From: Bdellovibrionaceae bacterium UBA2351
GTDB lineage: Bacteria > Bdellovibrionota > Bdellovibrionia > Bdellovibrionales > Bdellovibrionaceae
DNA: 5,343 bases
Direction: 5' to 3'
Assembly: GCA_002344565.1 (NCBI GenBank)
Contig: DDTZ01000081.1
Coordinates: 1-5,343 of the forward strand
The position numbers and the translations under genes are program-made. Under the pieces are notes generated by a model. The model searched no databases and had not been told where the DNA came from. It worked only from the letters and a program-made list of their open reading frames with translations. Of this stretch, positions 1 to 4,486 are shown piece by piece; within the stretch, counting starts at the first letter, position 1; the number at the start of each line of letters is the position of its first letter.

Positions 1-26
1 ATATCGAAAAAGATATCGCAGCTTAG
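1..26 (+). CDS. 3' end of an upstream gene, probable second glutathione peroxidase
   Basis: Only the last codons lie in the window. Read in the frame beginning at base 3 they give IEKDIAA followed by TAG at 24-26. The same residues occur near the C-terminus of the glutathione peroxidase at 144-629 (DIEKDIAALLGK), and the DNA agrees over 24 of 24 bases in opposite orientation. The simplest reading is a convergent paralogue that ends four residues earlier than its neighbour. What is seen is the repeat and the in-frame stop; that the rest of the gene is a peroxidase is inferred. It could instead be a short inverted copy of the gpx tail attached to an unrelated gene. Confidence 0.45.
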
Positions 27-73
27 TTAGTTTTTTGTATTTATCACACATTTTTTGAATGCGGGAGCATTGG

Positions 74-98
74 GCCGGCGGCCTCTATCGGGGCCGGC
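74..98. terminator. GC-rich hairpin between convergent genes, possible terminator
   Basis: GCCGGC at 74-79 pairs with GCCGGC at 93-98 around a 13-nt loop, in the 117-nt gap between two convergent stop codons. A smaller hairpin lies beside it: AATGC 58-62 and GCATT 67-71 with a GGGA loop. Position and GC content fit a shared terminator, but only TTT follows the stem on the plus strand and there is no T-run directly after it on the minus strand. T-rich tracts lie farther out on both sides (about 31-56 and, on the minus strand, 114-121). It is therefore not a canonical intrinsic terminator. Confidence 0.35.
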
Positions 99-143
99 TT
101 TGCGACGAAAAACAAAAAAAAGTATCCGTTTTGTCTGTTCTAT

Positions 144-629
144 CTATTTTCCAAGTAAAGCTGCGATATCTTTTTCGATATCTTTAGGTTCAGTATTTGG
201 AGCGTATCGCTGAACAACATGACCGTTTTTATCAACAAGGAATTTTGTAAAATTCCATTTAATCATTTCTGTACCTAAAATGCCTGGCGCCTTTTCTTTT
301 AAGAAACGATAAACTGGCGAAGCGTTGTCGCCATTGACATCTACCTTAGCCATAACTGGAAATGTTACATCGTAGTTCATTTTGCAAAACGATTGGATTT
401 CATCATTCGTGCCAGGTTCCTGAAAACCAAACTGATTGCATGGGAAACCTACGATCGTAAAATTTTGATCTTTAAATTTCTTATAAAGGGCCTCTAGTCC
501 TGTGTATTGAGGCGTAAATCCACACTTGCTGGCTACATTAACCACGAGCACAACACTGCCTTTGTAGGTCGATAATGGCACGTCGGCATTTTTTTCGTTT
601 TTTACGGTGAAATCATACAGTGAACTCAT
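144..629 (-). CDS. Glutathione peroxidase family thiol peroxidase (Cys type)
   Basis: This 161-residue protein has the normal length for a bacterial glutathione peroxidase with a thioredoxin fold. Family members reduce hydrogen peroxide and organic hydroperoxides; non-animal Cys types usually take electrons from thioredoxin rather than glutathione. The signature NVASKCGFTPQY carries the peroxidatic Cys36, which is Cys and not selenocysteine. The other tetrad residues are visible: Gln70 in FGFQEPG, then Trp125 and Asn126 in IKWNF. Cys82 in SFCKMNY sits where the resolving cysteine of thioredoxin-dependent members lies; Cys64 is in the family motif FPCNQF. No signal peptide is seen, so it is probably cytoplasmic. 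The ATG at 627-629 follows an AGGAG ribosome site. It is divergent from elbB and convergent with a likely paralogue. E. coli BtuE and plant Gpx-like enzymes are of this type; I do not assign a symbol. Confidence 0.95.
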   Translation of the reverse strand: MSSLYDFTVKNEKNADVPLSTYKGSVVLVVNVASKCGFTPQYTGLEALYKKFKDQNFTIVGFPCNQFGFQEPGTNDEIQSFCKMNYDVTFPVMAKVDVNGDNASPVYRFLKEKAPGILGTEMIKWNFTKFLVDKNGHVVQRYAPNTEPKDIEKDIAALLGK

Positions 630-634
630 ATTGT

Positions 635-639
635 CTCCT
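635..639 (-). promoter_or_regulatory. Ribosome binding site of the peroxidase gene
   Basis: On the minus strand AGGAG lies 5 nt before the ATG at 627-629. It is the clearest Shine-Dalgarno sequence in the window and fixes the peroxidase start. Confidence 0.75.
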
Positions 640-646
640 TAGTTTT

Positions 647-661
647 TACGCTTTTAGCGTA
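647..661. repeat. Palindrome in the gpx-elbB divergent spacer, possible operator
   Basis: TACGCT at 647-652 and AGCGTA at 656-661 form a perfect 6-bp inverted repeat around TTT. It lies 17 nt or more upstream of the peroxidase ATG, on the side of the spacer nearest gpx. Two readings are possible: a protein binding site that could control one or both divergent genes, or a small hairpin in the gpx leader RNA. The sequence shows the symmetry; the role is inference. Confidence 0.45.
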
Positions 662-684
662 GCGATAGGTATTGGCTTAATCAA
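656..684 (-). promoter_or_regulatory. Candidate promoter for the peroxidase gene
   Basis: On the minus strand, TTGATT (679-684) and TACGCT (656-661) are 17 nt apart, the usual spacing for a housekeeping promoter. The -35-like box agrees with TTGACA at four of six bases; the -10-like box agrees with TATAAT only at T, A and the last T. The -10 half coincides with one arm of the palindrome at 647-661, which would place a bound repressor over the polymerase site. This is a weak match in a short spacer. Confidence 0.25.
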
Positions 685-707
685 CACTTTATCATAAACT
701 AAGAGCT

Positions 708-1361
708 ATGAAAAAAATCGCAGTATTATATTCAGGTTGTGGACATAAAGACGGAGCTGAAGTAACCGAAGTTGTAAGTGTATTGGCTAATCTAGATTTA
801 GCTAAAACTAAAGTTACATGTTTTTCTTTAAACAAAGATGTTCCCGTTACAAATCATTTAACTCAGACGACAAGCAAAATGGAAACACGTAATATGTTAG
901 CCGAAGCAGCCCGTATTAGTCGTGGCCAAATTCAAGAACTTAACTCGCTAGTCGTGTCTGATTTCGACGCTTTGGTGATTGCTGGGGGATTTGGGGCAGC
1001 ACTTCATTTCAGCAATTGGGCTTCAATGGGAATGGACTGTGTAGTAGATCCAGATGTGAATCGCGCGATCGTTGAGTTTCATAAAGCCGAAAAACCGATT
1101 GCGGCTGTATGTATCGCGCCTATTTTGTTGGCAAAATGTCTAGCTGGTAAAGGAATTACTATCACTTTAGGTCCCAAATCAGATAGCTTTAGTCAGTTAA
1201 AACGCTGGGACGTGGACGTTGTGGAGTGTCCGGTTGATGATTTTATTACTGATCGTGATAATAAGATCATTACAACCCCGGCATTTATGCATAATACAAG
1301 TTTTGGACCTGTGTTTAACGGTATCGGAAATATGATTAAAGAATTAGTCGAAATGGCTTAG
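708..1361 (+). CDS. elbB: ElbB/ES1-family glyoxalase-like protein (class I glutamine amidotransferase fold)
   Basis: The 217-residue protein resembles E. coli ElbB along its whole length: KKIAVLYSGCGHKDGAEV at the N-terminus, TRNMLAEAARISRG at 60-73, GGFGAALHFSNWASMG at 93-108, CIAPILLAK at 135-143, and CPVDDFITDRDNKIITTPAFM at 174-194. Cys135 stands at the nucleophile elbow of the DJ-1/PfpI-like fold and is the probable catalytic cysteine. E. coli ElbB has been reported to have weak glyoxalase activity; the older name 'isoprenoid biosynthesis protein' rests on a genetic effect on carotenoid yield. No signal peptide is present, so it should be cytoplasmic. The ribosome site is poor (AAGAG only 2 nt before ATG), although no better in-frame start is seen. 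It precedes the ligase gene by 8 nt and is probably co-transcribed with it. Family assignment is firm; the physiological substrate is not known. Confidence 0.93.
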   Translation: MKKIAVLYSGCGHKDGAEVTEVVSVLANLDLAKTKVTCFSLNKDVPVTNHLTQTTSKMETRNMLAEAARISRGQIQELNSLVVSDFDALVIAGGFGAALHFSNWASMGMDCVVDPDVNRAIVEFHKAEKPIAAVCIAPILLAKCLAGKGITITLGPKSDSFSQLKRWDVDVVECPVDDFITDRDNKIITTPAFMHNTSFGPVFNGIGNMIKELVEMA

Positions 1362-1369
1362 GGAAAGTT

Positions 1370-2398
1370 ATGAGCGCAAAAAAAGTAGCATTGATTTTTG
1401 GTGGAACTTCGAATGAACGTTTGGTTTCTGTAGCGTCAGCACAGAACGTGGTTAATTATTTTCAAAACCCCGACATATATTTTATCAATTTAGAAGGGCA
1501 GTGGTTCAAAATTTCTAAAGATGAATTGCTAACGCATAAAAATCCGTTTGTACAAGAATTCAAACCACAATCGGCACCCGTTTCAAATGATTTAAATGGA
1601 ATGGTTGAATTGTTAAAAGGTAAAATCAGTTTCTTAGCATTGCATGGGACTGCGGGTGAAGACGGTACGTATCAAGAGTTTTTTGAAAAACACAAATTGG
1701 CGTACACAGGCTCTAGCGCTAAAGCTAGTCGCCTTTGTTTTAACAAAGCGAAAACTAAAGAAGCTGCTCGTGCGCAGAACATGTCATTAGCCAGCGAATT
1801 ACTAGTGCATTTTGGCTCTGTGGAATCGGTTAATAAATTGAGGAAATTTTTCTCTGATAAAAAGAAAATTGTTTTAAAGCCAAACGCGAACGGGTCTAGT
1901 TTTGGTCTATTTATTGTTTCATCAGAAGCAGATCTTGAAAAAGCCATTAGCGAGATCACAAAATCTTCAGAACACGATTATATGTGCGAAGAATTCGTTG
2001 TAGGCCGCGAAATTACAGTAGGAGTTTGGGAAACGACAAATGGAATAGTACCATTGGCGCCAAGCGAAGTTCTTTTAGAGGCCGGTGCTAACTTCGATTA
2101 CCAAGGCAAGTACTTAGGTCGAGGGAGTAAAGAAATCACACCGGCTGATCTTAACTCTGTTGAAAGAAAAGCCTGCCAGGATCTGGCTTTACATGCACAC
2201 AAAAGTTTCGGTTGTTTAGGGTACTCGCGTACGGATATGATTTTAACCAATCGCGGTCCTGTGTTTATCGAAACAAACACTCTGCCGGGTATGACAAAAG
2301 CGTCTTTTTTTCCGCAGCAACTTGAAGCTGAGAAAATCTCCTTTCAAAATTTTATCGACGAATTGCTGGTTTCTGCTGAGAACCGGTATCACGTCTAG
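1370..2398 (+). CDS. ddl: D-alanine--D-alanine ligase family protein (ATP-grasp)
   Basis: The 342-residue product is within the usual Ddl range. Ddl joins two D-alanines, using ATP, to give the dipeptide added to the peptidoglycan precursor in the cytoplasm. Expected motifs occur in order: FGGTSNER at 10-17, with Glu16 matching DdlB Glu15; ALHGTAGEDGTYQ at 90-102; YTGSS at 112-116; the ATP-binding loop LKPNANGSSFG at 169-179, with Ser176-Ser177; EEFVVGREITVGV at 207-219; the lid YQGKYLGRG at 244-252, with Lys247-Tyr248 matching DdlB Lys215-Tyr216; and SRTDM at 286-290 and ETNTLPGMTKAS at 301-312, with Arg287, Asp289, Glu301, Asn303, Gly307 and Ser312 all retained. Phe313 replaces the usual Leu (DdlB Leu282) next to the substrate pocket. 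A GGGA ribosome site lies just before the ATG, 8 nt after elbB. It is not beside mur or fts genes here, so it could be a second ligase; D-Ala-D-Ala is likely but not proven as product. Confidence 0.9.
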   Translation: MSAKKVALIFGGTSNERLVSVASAQNVVNYFQNPDIYFINLEGQWFKISKDELLTHKNPFVQEFKPQSAPVSNDLNGMVELLKGKISFLALHGTAGEDGTYQEFFEKHKLAYTGSSAKASRLCFNKAKTKEAARAQNMSLASELLVHFGSVESVNKLRKFFSDKKKIVLKPNANGSSFGLFIVSSEADLEKAISEITKSSEHDYMCEEFVVGREITVGVWETTNGIVPLAPSEVLLEAGANFDYQGKYLGRGSKEITPADLNSVERKACQDLALHAHKSFGCLGYSRTDMILTNRGPVFIETNTLPGMTKASFFPQQLEAEKISFQNFIDELLVSAENRYHV

Positions 2399-2413
2399 GT
2401 ATCACAAAGTCTA
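2385..2413 (+). repeat. Imperfect tandem duplication across the ligase stop codon
   Basis: GGTATCACGTCTA (2385-2397) is followed directly by GGTATCAC-AAA-GTCTA (2398-2413), so the second copy differs only by an inserted AAA. The first copy contains the ligase TAG. If the second copy were joined in the frame of the first, the protein would end RYHKV rather than RYHV. This looks like a slippage or small duplication event at the gene end. Confidence 0.6.
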
Positions 2414-2461
2414 GAAAATTTTCGGCATCGGTTTTGCTTTAACTAGTTTCAACACTTGAGT

Positions 2462-2496
2462 TGTCTGAATTTTAGGAATCATAAAATTCTTGGACA
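2462..2496 (+). terminator. AU-rich hairpin between the ligase and zinc-ribbon genes
   Basis: GAATTTTA (2467-2474) pairs perfectly with TAAAATTC (2482-2489) around a 7-nt loop, and an outer TGTC (2462-2465) pairs with GACA (2493-2496) across small internal bulges. It ends 33 nt before the GTG start of the next gene, and a T-run follows at 2509-2514, about 12 nt after the stem. It could terminate the elbB-ddl transcript or act in the leader of the next gene. The weak stem and distant T-run make the terminator reading uncertain. Confidence 0.3.
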
Positions 2497-2520
2497 GCAT
2501 AAAATGGATTTTTTGAAAGT

Positions 2521-2527
2521 GGGGAAG
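2521..2527 (+). promoter_or_regulatory. Purine-rich ribosome site deciding a GTG start
   Basis: GGGGAAG lies just upstream of the GTG at 2530. The reading frame of the small cysteine protein has no ATG at all, and the nearby ATG at 2504 is in another frame that stops after 14 codons. This site therefore supports GTG as the start. Confidence 0.5.
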
Positions 2528-2529
2528 CA

Positions 2530-2736
2530 GTGGAAGCAAAGAAATTAAGATATTTCGAAAATATTAATCACCCGGTTCATTCCGAGTTTATTAAATCACA
2601 AAATCATTGTGTGCTCTGTGATACGGAATTAGAGATCAATCACGTTGCTAGTGATGATTCTAAGACGATCAAAGAGGAAGCATTTTGTCCTCAGTGCACT
2701 TTGAAAACAAGAAATAAAATTTACTTACTTAACTAA
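2530..2736 (+). CDS. Small four-cysteine zinc-ribbon-like protein, function unknown
   Basis: The 68-residue protein has two CxxC pairs, Cys27-Cys30 (HCVLCD) and Cys53-Cys56 (FCPQCT), separated by 22 residues. This is the spacing of a zinc ribbon, so one structural zinc is likely. There is no signal peptide or membrane segment. The N-terminal part (MEAKKLRYFENINHPVHSEF) is charged and may form a short extension before the ribbon. The start is GTG with a GGGGAAG ribosome site. It stands alone: 131 nt from the ligase stop, 226 nt from the next gene, all on the same strand. I do not recognise a specific family. Small proteins of this kind can be regulators or accessory factors, but nothing here shows a target. 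Confidence 0.7.
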   Translation: MEAKKLRYFENINHPVHSEFIKSQNHCVLCDTELEINHVASDDSKTIKEEAFCPQCTLKTRNKIYLLN

Positions 2737-2962
2737 ACTACTTAGGCGCTTTTCTACTGTCCGACGCGTTCGCTGGTTCTGTTCTTTTTAAAAATGGTCT
2801 GTAAACAGACTCTGGCCTGCTATTATTTAAAGCAACCTAGACGACATTTTTTTGACTGACTGTCAGGAATCATAGTGGCGGAAATTTGTCTGGCCTCTCG
2901 TTAGTCTGGATACGAATTCAATGGCACTTGTGCGGGTTTGAAAAATCATCAATAATTAAACA
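2737..2962 (+). other. 226-nt intergenic region before the DoxX-thiamine transporter operon
   Basis: No open reading frame of useful length or tRNA-like structure is seen. It contains a hairpin (GTCTG 2797-2801 and CAGAC 2806-2810, loop TAAA), an 11-bp palindrome CTGACTGTCAG at 2856-2866, and a repeated TCTGGCCT (2811-2818 and 2889-2896). The operon promoter should lie here. The best candidate I can find, TTGTCT (2886-2891) with TACGAA (2911-2916), has a 19-nt spacer and is poor. I searched by eye for a thiamine pyrophosphate riboswitch and found no CTGAGA element or matching second half. Confidence 0.5.
2797..2810. repeat. Short hairpin in the leader region of the DoxX operon
   Basis: GTCTG and CAGAC form a 5-bp stem closing a TAAA loop, extendable by one G-U pair. 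No T-run follows on the plus strand, so it is not a clear terminator for the zinc-ribbon gene. On the minus strand a short T5 follows, but no minus-strand gene lies upstream of it. Confidence 0.35.
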
Positions 2963-3445
2963 ATGCTTGTTTCATTTCTTGATAGCGTAAAATACGTGGG
3001 TCATTTAGTTCCTATTTCTTTCTTACGTATTTTTTTAGGCTACTATTACTTACAGTCGGCGATGTTGAAATATACGTCTGACTTTTTGAACAAGCCAAAA
3101 ATCGCGGAAACGATTTCGGAATTCTTACCGTTAAGTCAGGCGCCGGAATGGTATAAAGTTATCATTACAACACAAATGATTCCTCAATGGCAGATCTTGG
3201 CATTTTTGATTACTGGTTTTGAGTTTGCAATTGCGATTTCATATCTAATTGGCTATGTGGTACGTCCCGTTGCCGTGCTAGGGGTGCTTCTGTCATTAAA
3301 TATGATATTTATCATGGGGCCAGCGTTCGAAGATTTAAATAAGACATTTCTAGCGTTGCATTTTGTTATGGCTTGGATTGGTGCTGGACGCTGCTTAGGC
3401 GTTGACTACTATTTTTATAAACGCCGTCGTGGATTGTGGTGGTAG
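2963..3445 (+). CDS. DoxX-like four-helix inner-membrane protein
   Basis: The 160-residue protein has four hydrophobic segments at about 12-32, 75-98, 102-119 and 127-145. Family features are an early RIFLGYYYLQSAMLK (Arg22, Gly26, Lys36), a Glu in the second segment (Glu87), and the C-terminal GAGRCLGVDYYF, typical of DoxX/DoxD-type proteins. It ends in the basic tail YKRRRGLWW, which should lie in the cytoplasm. DoxX-like proteins are poorly understood; some have been linked to redox and thiol stress, others to quinone reduction. Between segments 1 and 2 there is a long loop, about residues 37-74, predicted periplasmic. The ATG has no recognisable ribosome site. The gene is directly followed, in the same frame and separated only by its TAG, by the thiamine-binding protein, so it probably heads the thiamine transporter operon. 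Family call is good; function in this context is unknown. Confidence 0.8.
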   Translation: MLVSFLDSVKYVGHLVPISFLRIFLGYYYLQSAMLKYTSDFLNKPKIAETISEFLPLSQAPEWYKVIITTQMIPQWQILAFLITGFEFAIAISYLIGYVVRPVAVLGVLLSLNMIFIMGPAFEDLNKTFLALHFVMAWIGAGRCLGVDYYFYKRRRGLWW

Positions 3446-4486
3446 ATGCAGCATTTTATAATTTTCATTTTTAGCATTTTCTTCGTTCTTGTCTTGAGTT
3501 TCTTTAATCGCAAGTCTGTAGTTGATGAAACTCAAAAAACACTTCGTGTATATGGATACTCTTCGTTTACATCTAAATTAGGACCTGGTTACGATTTAAA
3601 GAAAAAATTCGAGCAGATTTGTAATTGTAGAGTTGAATTTGTTGAAGCCGCAGACTCGGGAGTTCTATTACAAAGAATTAAACTTGAGGGTGCGACGTTA
3701 GGTGCCGACTTAGTTATTGGTTTGGATCAATATGATTTACAAAAAGCTTTATCTGAAATCAATTGGCGGAAGCTAGATTTTTCGCAATTGGAAATTGATG
3801 AAATCATTCGCCCGGCGTTATCTAATAGTTACTTTGTTCCATTTGATTGGGGCGTGATCGCATTTGTTGGTCGAAAAGAGGATCCTCTGCCGGCGCCGAA
3901 ATCGTTAAAAGATTTATTAAAGCCTGTTTATAAAAATAAAATAGCGTTGATGGATCCGAGAACGTCATCACCTGGCATGCAGTTTTTAAGCTGGGTATAC
4001 GATGCTATGGGTAAAGACGAAGGCGAAAAATACTTAGAACAAATTATGAATCAAGCTCATAGCTTTTCGCCATCATGGTCGACAGCTTATGGATTCTTTT
4101 CAAAGCGCCAAGTTAGCTACGTGCTTTCCTATTTAACATCGCCGCTGTATCATCAAATGATTGAGAACAATCATTCTATTGAAGCGTTTAAATTTTCCGA
4201 AAAACATCCTATCCAATTTGAGTTTGCTGGTATACCTTTGGACTGCAAAGAATGCAGTTTGGCCGAAGAGTTTATTAATCTGATGCTATCGGATGAGGGA
4301 CAGAAAGTTATTATGAATAAGAATTTTATGTTTCCAGTTATTAAATCTGCGCAAGTAGGGACTCCGTTTGAATCATTGGCGCAATTTAATCATCTCGCGC
4401 AGTTTAAGATCCCGTCGGTTTCTGATGTCGATTTTCTAATAAAATCGTGGACGTCAATTCGACGGGGCGATAAAAATGCAAAATAG
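3446..4486 (+). CDS. thiB: Thiamine ABC transporter substrate-binding protein (ThiB/TbpA family)
   Basis: The 346-residue protein matches E. coli ThiB in order: VYGYSSF (35-41), GPGYDLKKKFEQICNCRVEF (47-66), ADLVIGLDQ (87-95), VPFDWGVIAFV (131-141), DPRTSSPGMQFLSWV (170-184), WSTAYGFF (211-218), LSYLTSPLYH (228-237) and FMFPV (294-298). ThiB captures thiamine and its phosphates in the periplasm and delivers them to ThiP-ThiQ. Trp211 and Tyr235 align with what I recall as thiamine-contacting aromatics of E. coli ThiB, and Phe294 with its Trp280. Residues 4-20 form a hydrophobic segment with no preceding positive charge and no clear signal peptidase or lipoprotein site, so the protein may stay membrane-anchored. 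An additional CKEC pair lies at 267-270. The ATG abuts the DoxX TAG; only a weak GGTGG serves as ribosome site, suggesting translational coupling. It overlaps thiP by 11 nt. Confidence 0.9.
   Translation: MQHFIIFIFSIFFVLVLSFFNRKSVVDETQKTLRVYGYSSFTSKLGPGYDLKKKFEQICNCRVEFVEAADSGVLLQRIKLEGATLGADLVIGLDQYDLQKALSEINWRKLDFSQLEIDEIIRPALSNSYFVPFDWGVIAFVGRKEDPLPAPKSLKDLLKPVYKNKIALMDPRTSSPGMQFLSWVYDAMGKDEGEKYLEQIMNQAHSFSPSWSTAYGFFSKRQVSYVLSYLTSPLYHQMIENNHSIEAFKFSEKHPIQFEFAGIPLDCKECSLAEEFINLMLSDEGQKVIMNKNFMFPVIKSAQVGTPFESLAQFNHLAQFKIPSVSDVDFLIKSWTSIRRGDKNAK

Larger units (their letters stand above)
1..181. repeat. 24-bp perfect inverted repeat, arms 1-24 and 158-181
   Basis: Bases 1-24 are identical to the reverse complement of 158-181. 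Both arms encode the same residues, IEKDIAA, at the ends of convergent reading frames. The match stops at base 25/157 and may continue beyond the left edge of the window. The arms are 133 nt apart, so a transcript crossing the gap could fold them into a long stem. Shared ancestry of two peroxidase genes, perhaps with recent gene conversion, is the likely origin. Confidence 0.85.

Noticed and set aside
144..629. Possible selenocysteine peroxidase
   Set aside because: The peroxidatic position is a plain Cys codon, with no in-frame TGA.
1672..1959. Minus-strand open frame of 95 residues inside the ligase gene
   Set aside because: It lies wholly antisense to a well-supported ddl gene, has no ribosome site or recognisable motif, and is a compositional shadow.
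2098..2280. Minus-strand open frame of 60 residues inside the ligase gene
   Set aside because: It is antisense to conserved ATP-grasp motifs and shows no protein features of its own.
2414..2423. 10-bp palindrome GAAAATTTTC after the ligase gene
   Set aside because: Short A/T-only symmetry is common in AT-rich DNA and it has no loop suited to a terminator.
2504..2548. 14-codon ATG frame overlapping the zinc-ribbon gene start, considered as a leader peptide
   Set aside because: It has no ribosome site, no attenuator-like codon run and no clear link to downstream pairing, so chance is sufficient.
2900..2930. TCTGGATA followed by ATGGCAC, recalling the second half of a TPP riboswitch
   Set aside because: The spacing is wrong, and neither CTGAGA nor the terminal GCGTAGGGA element accompanies it.
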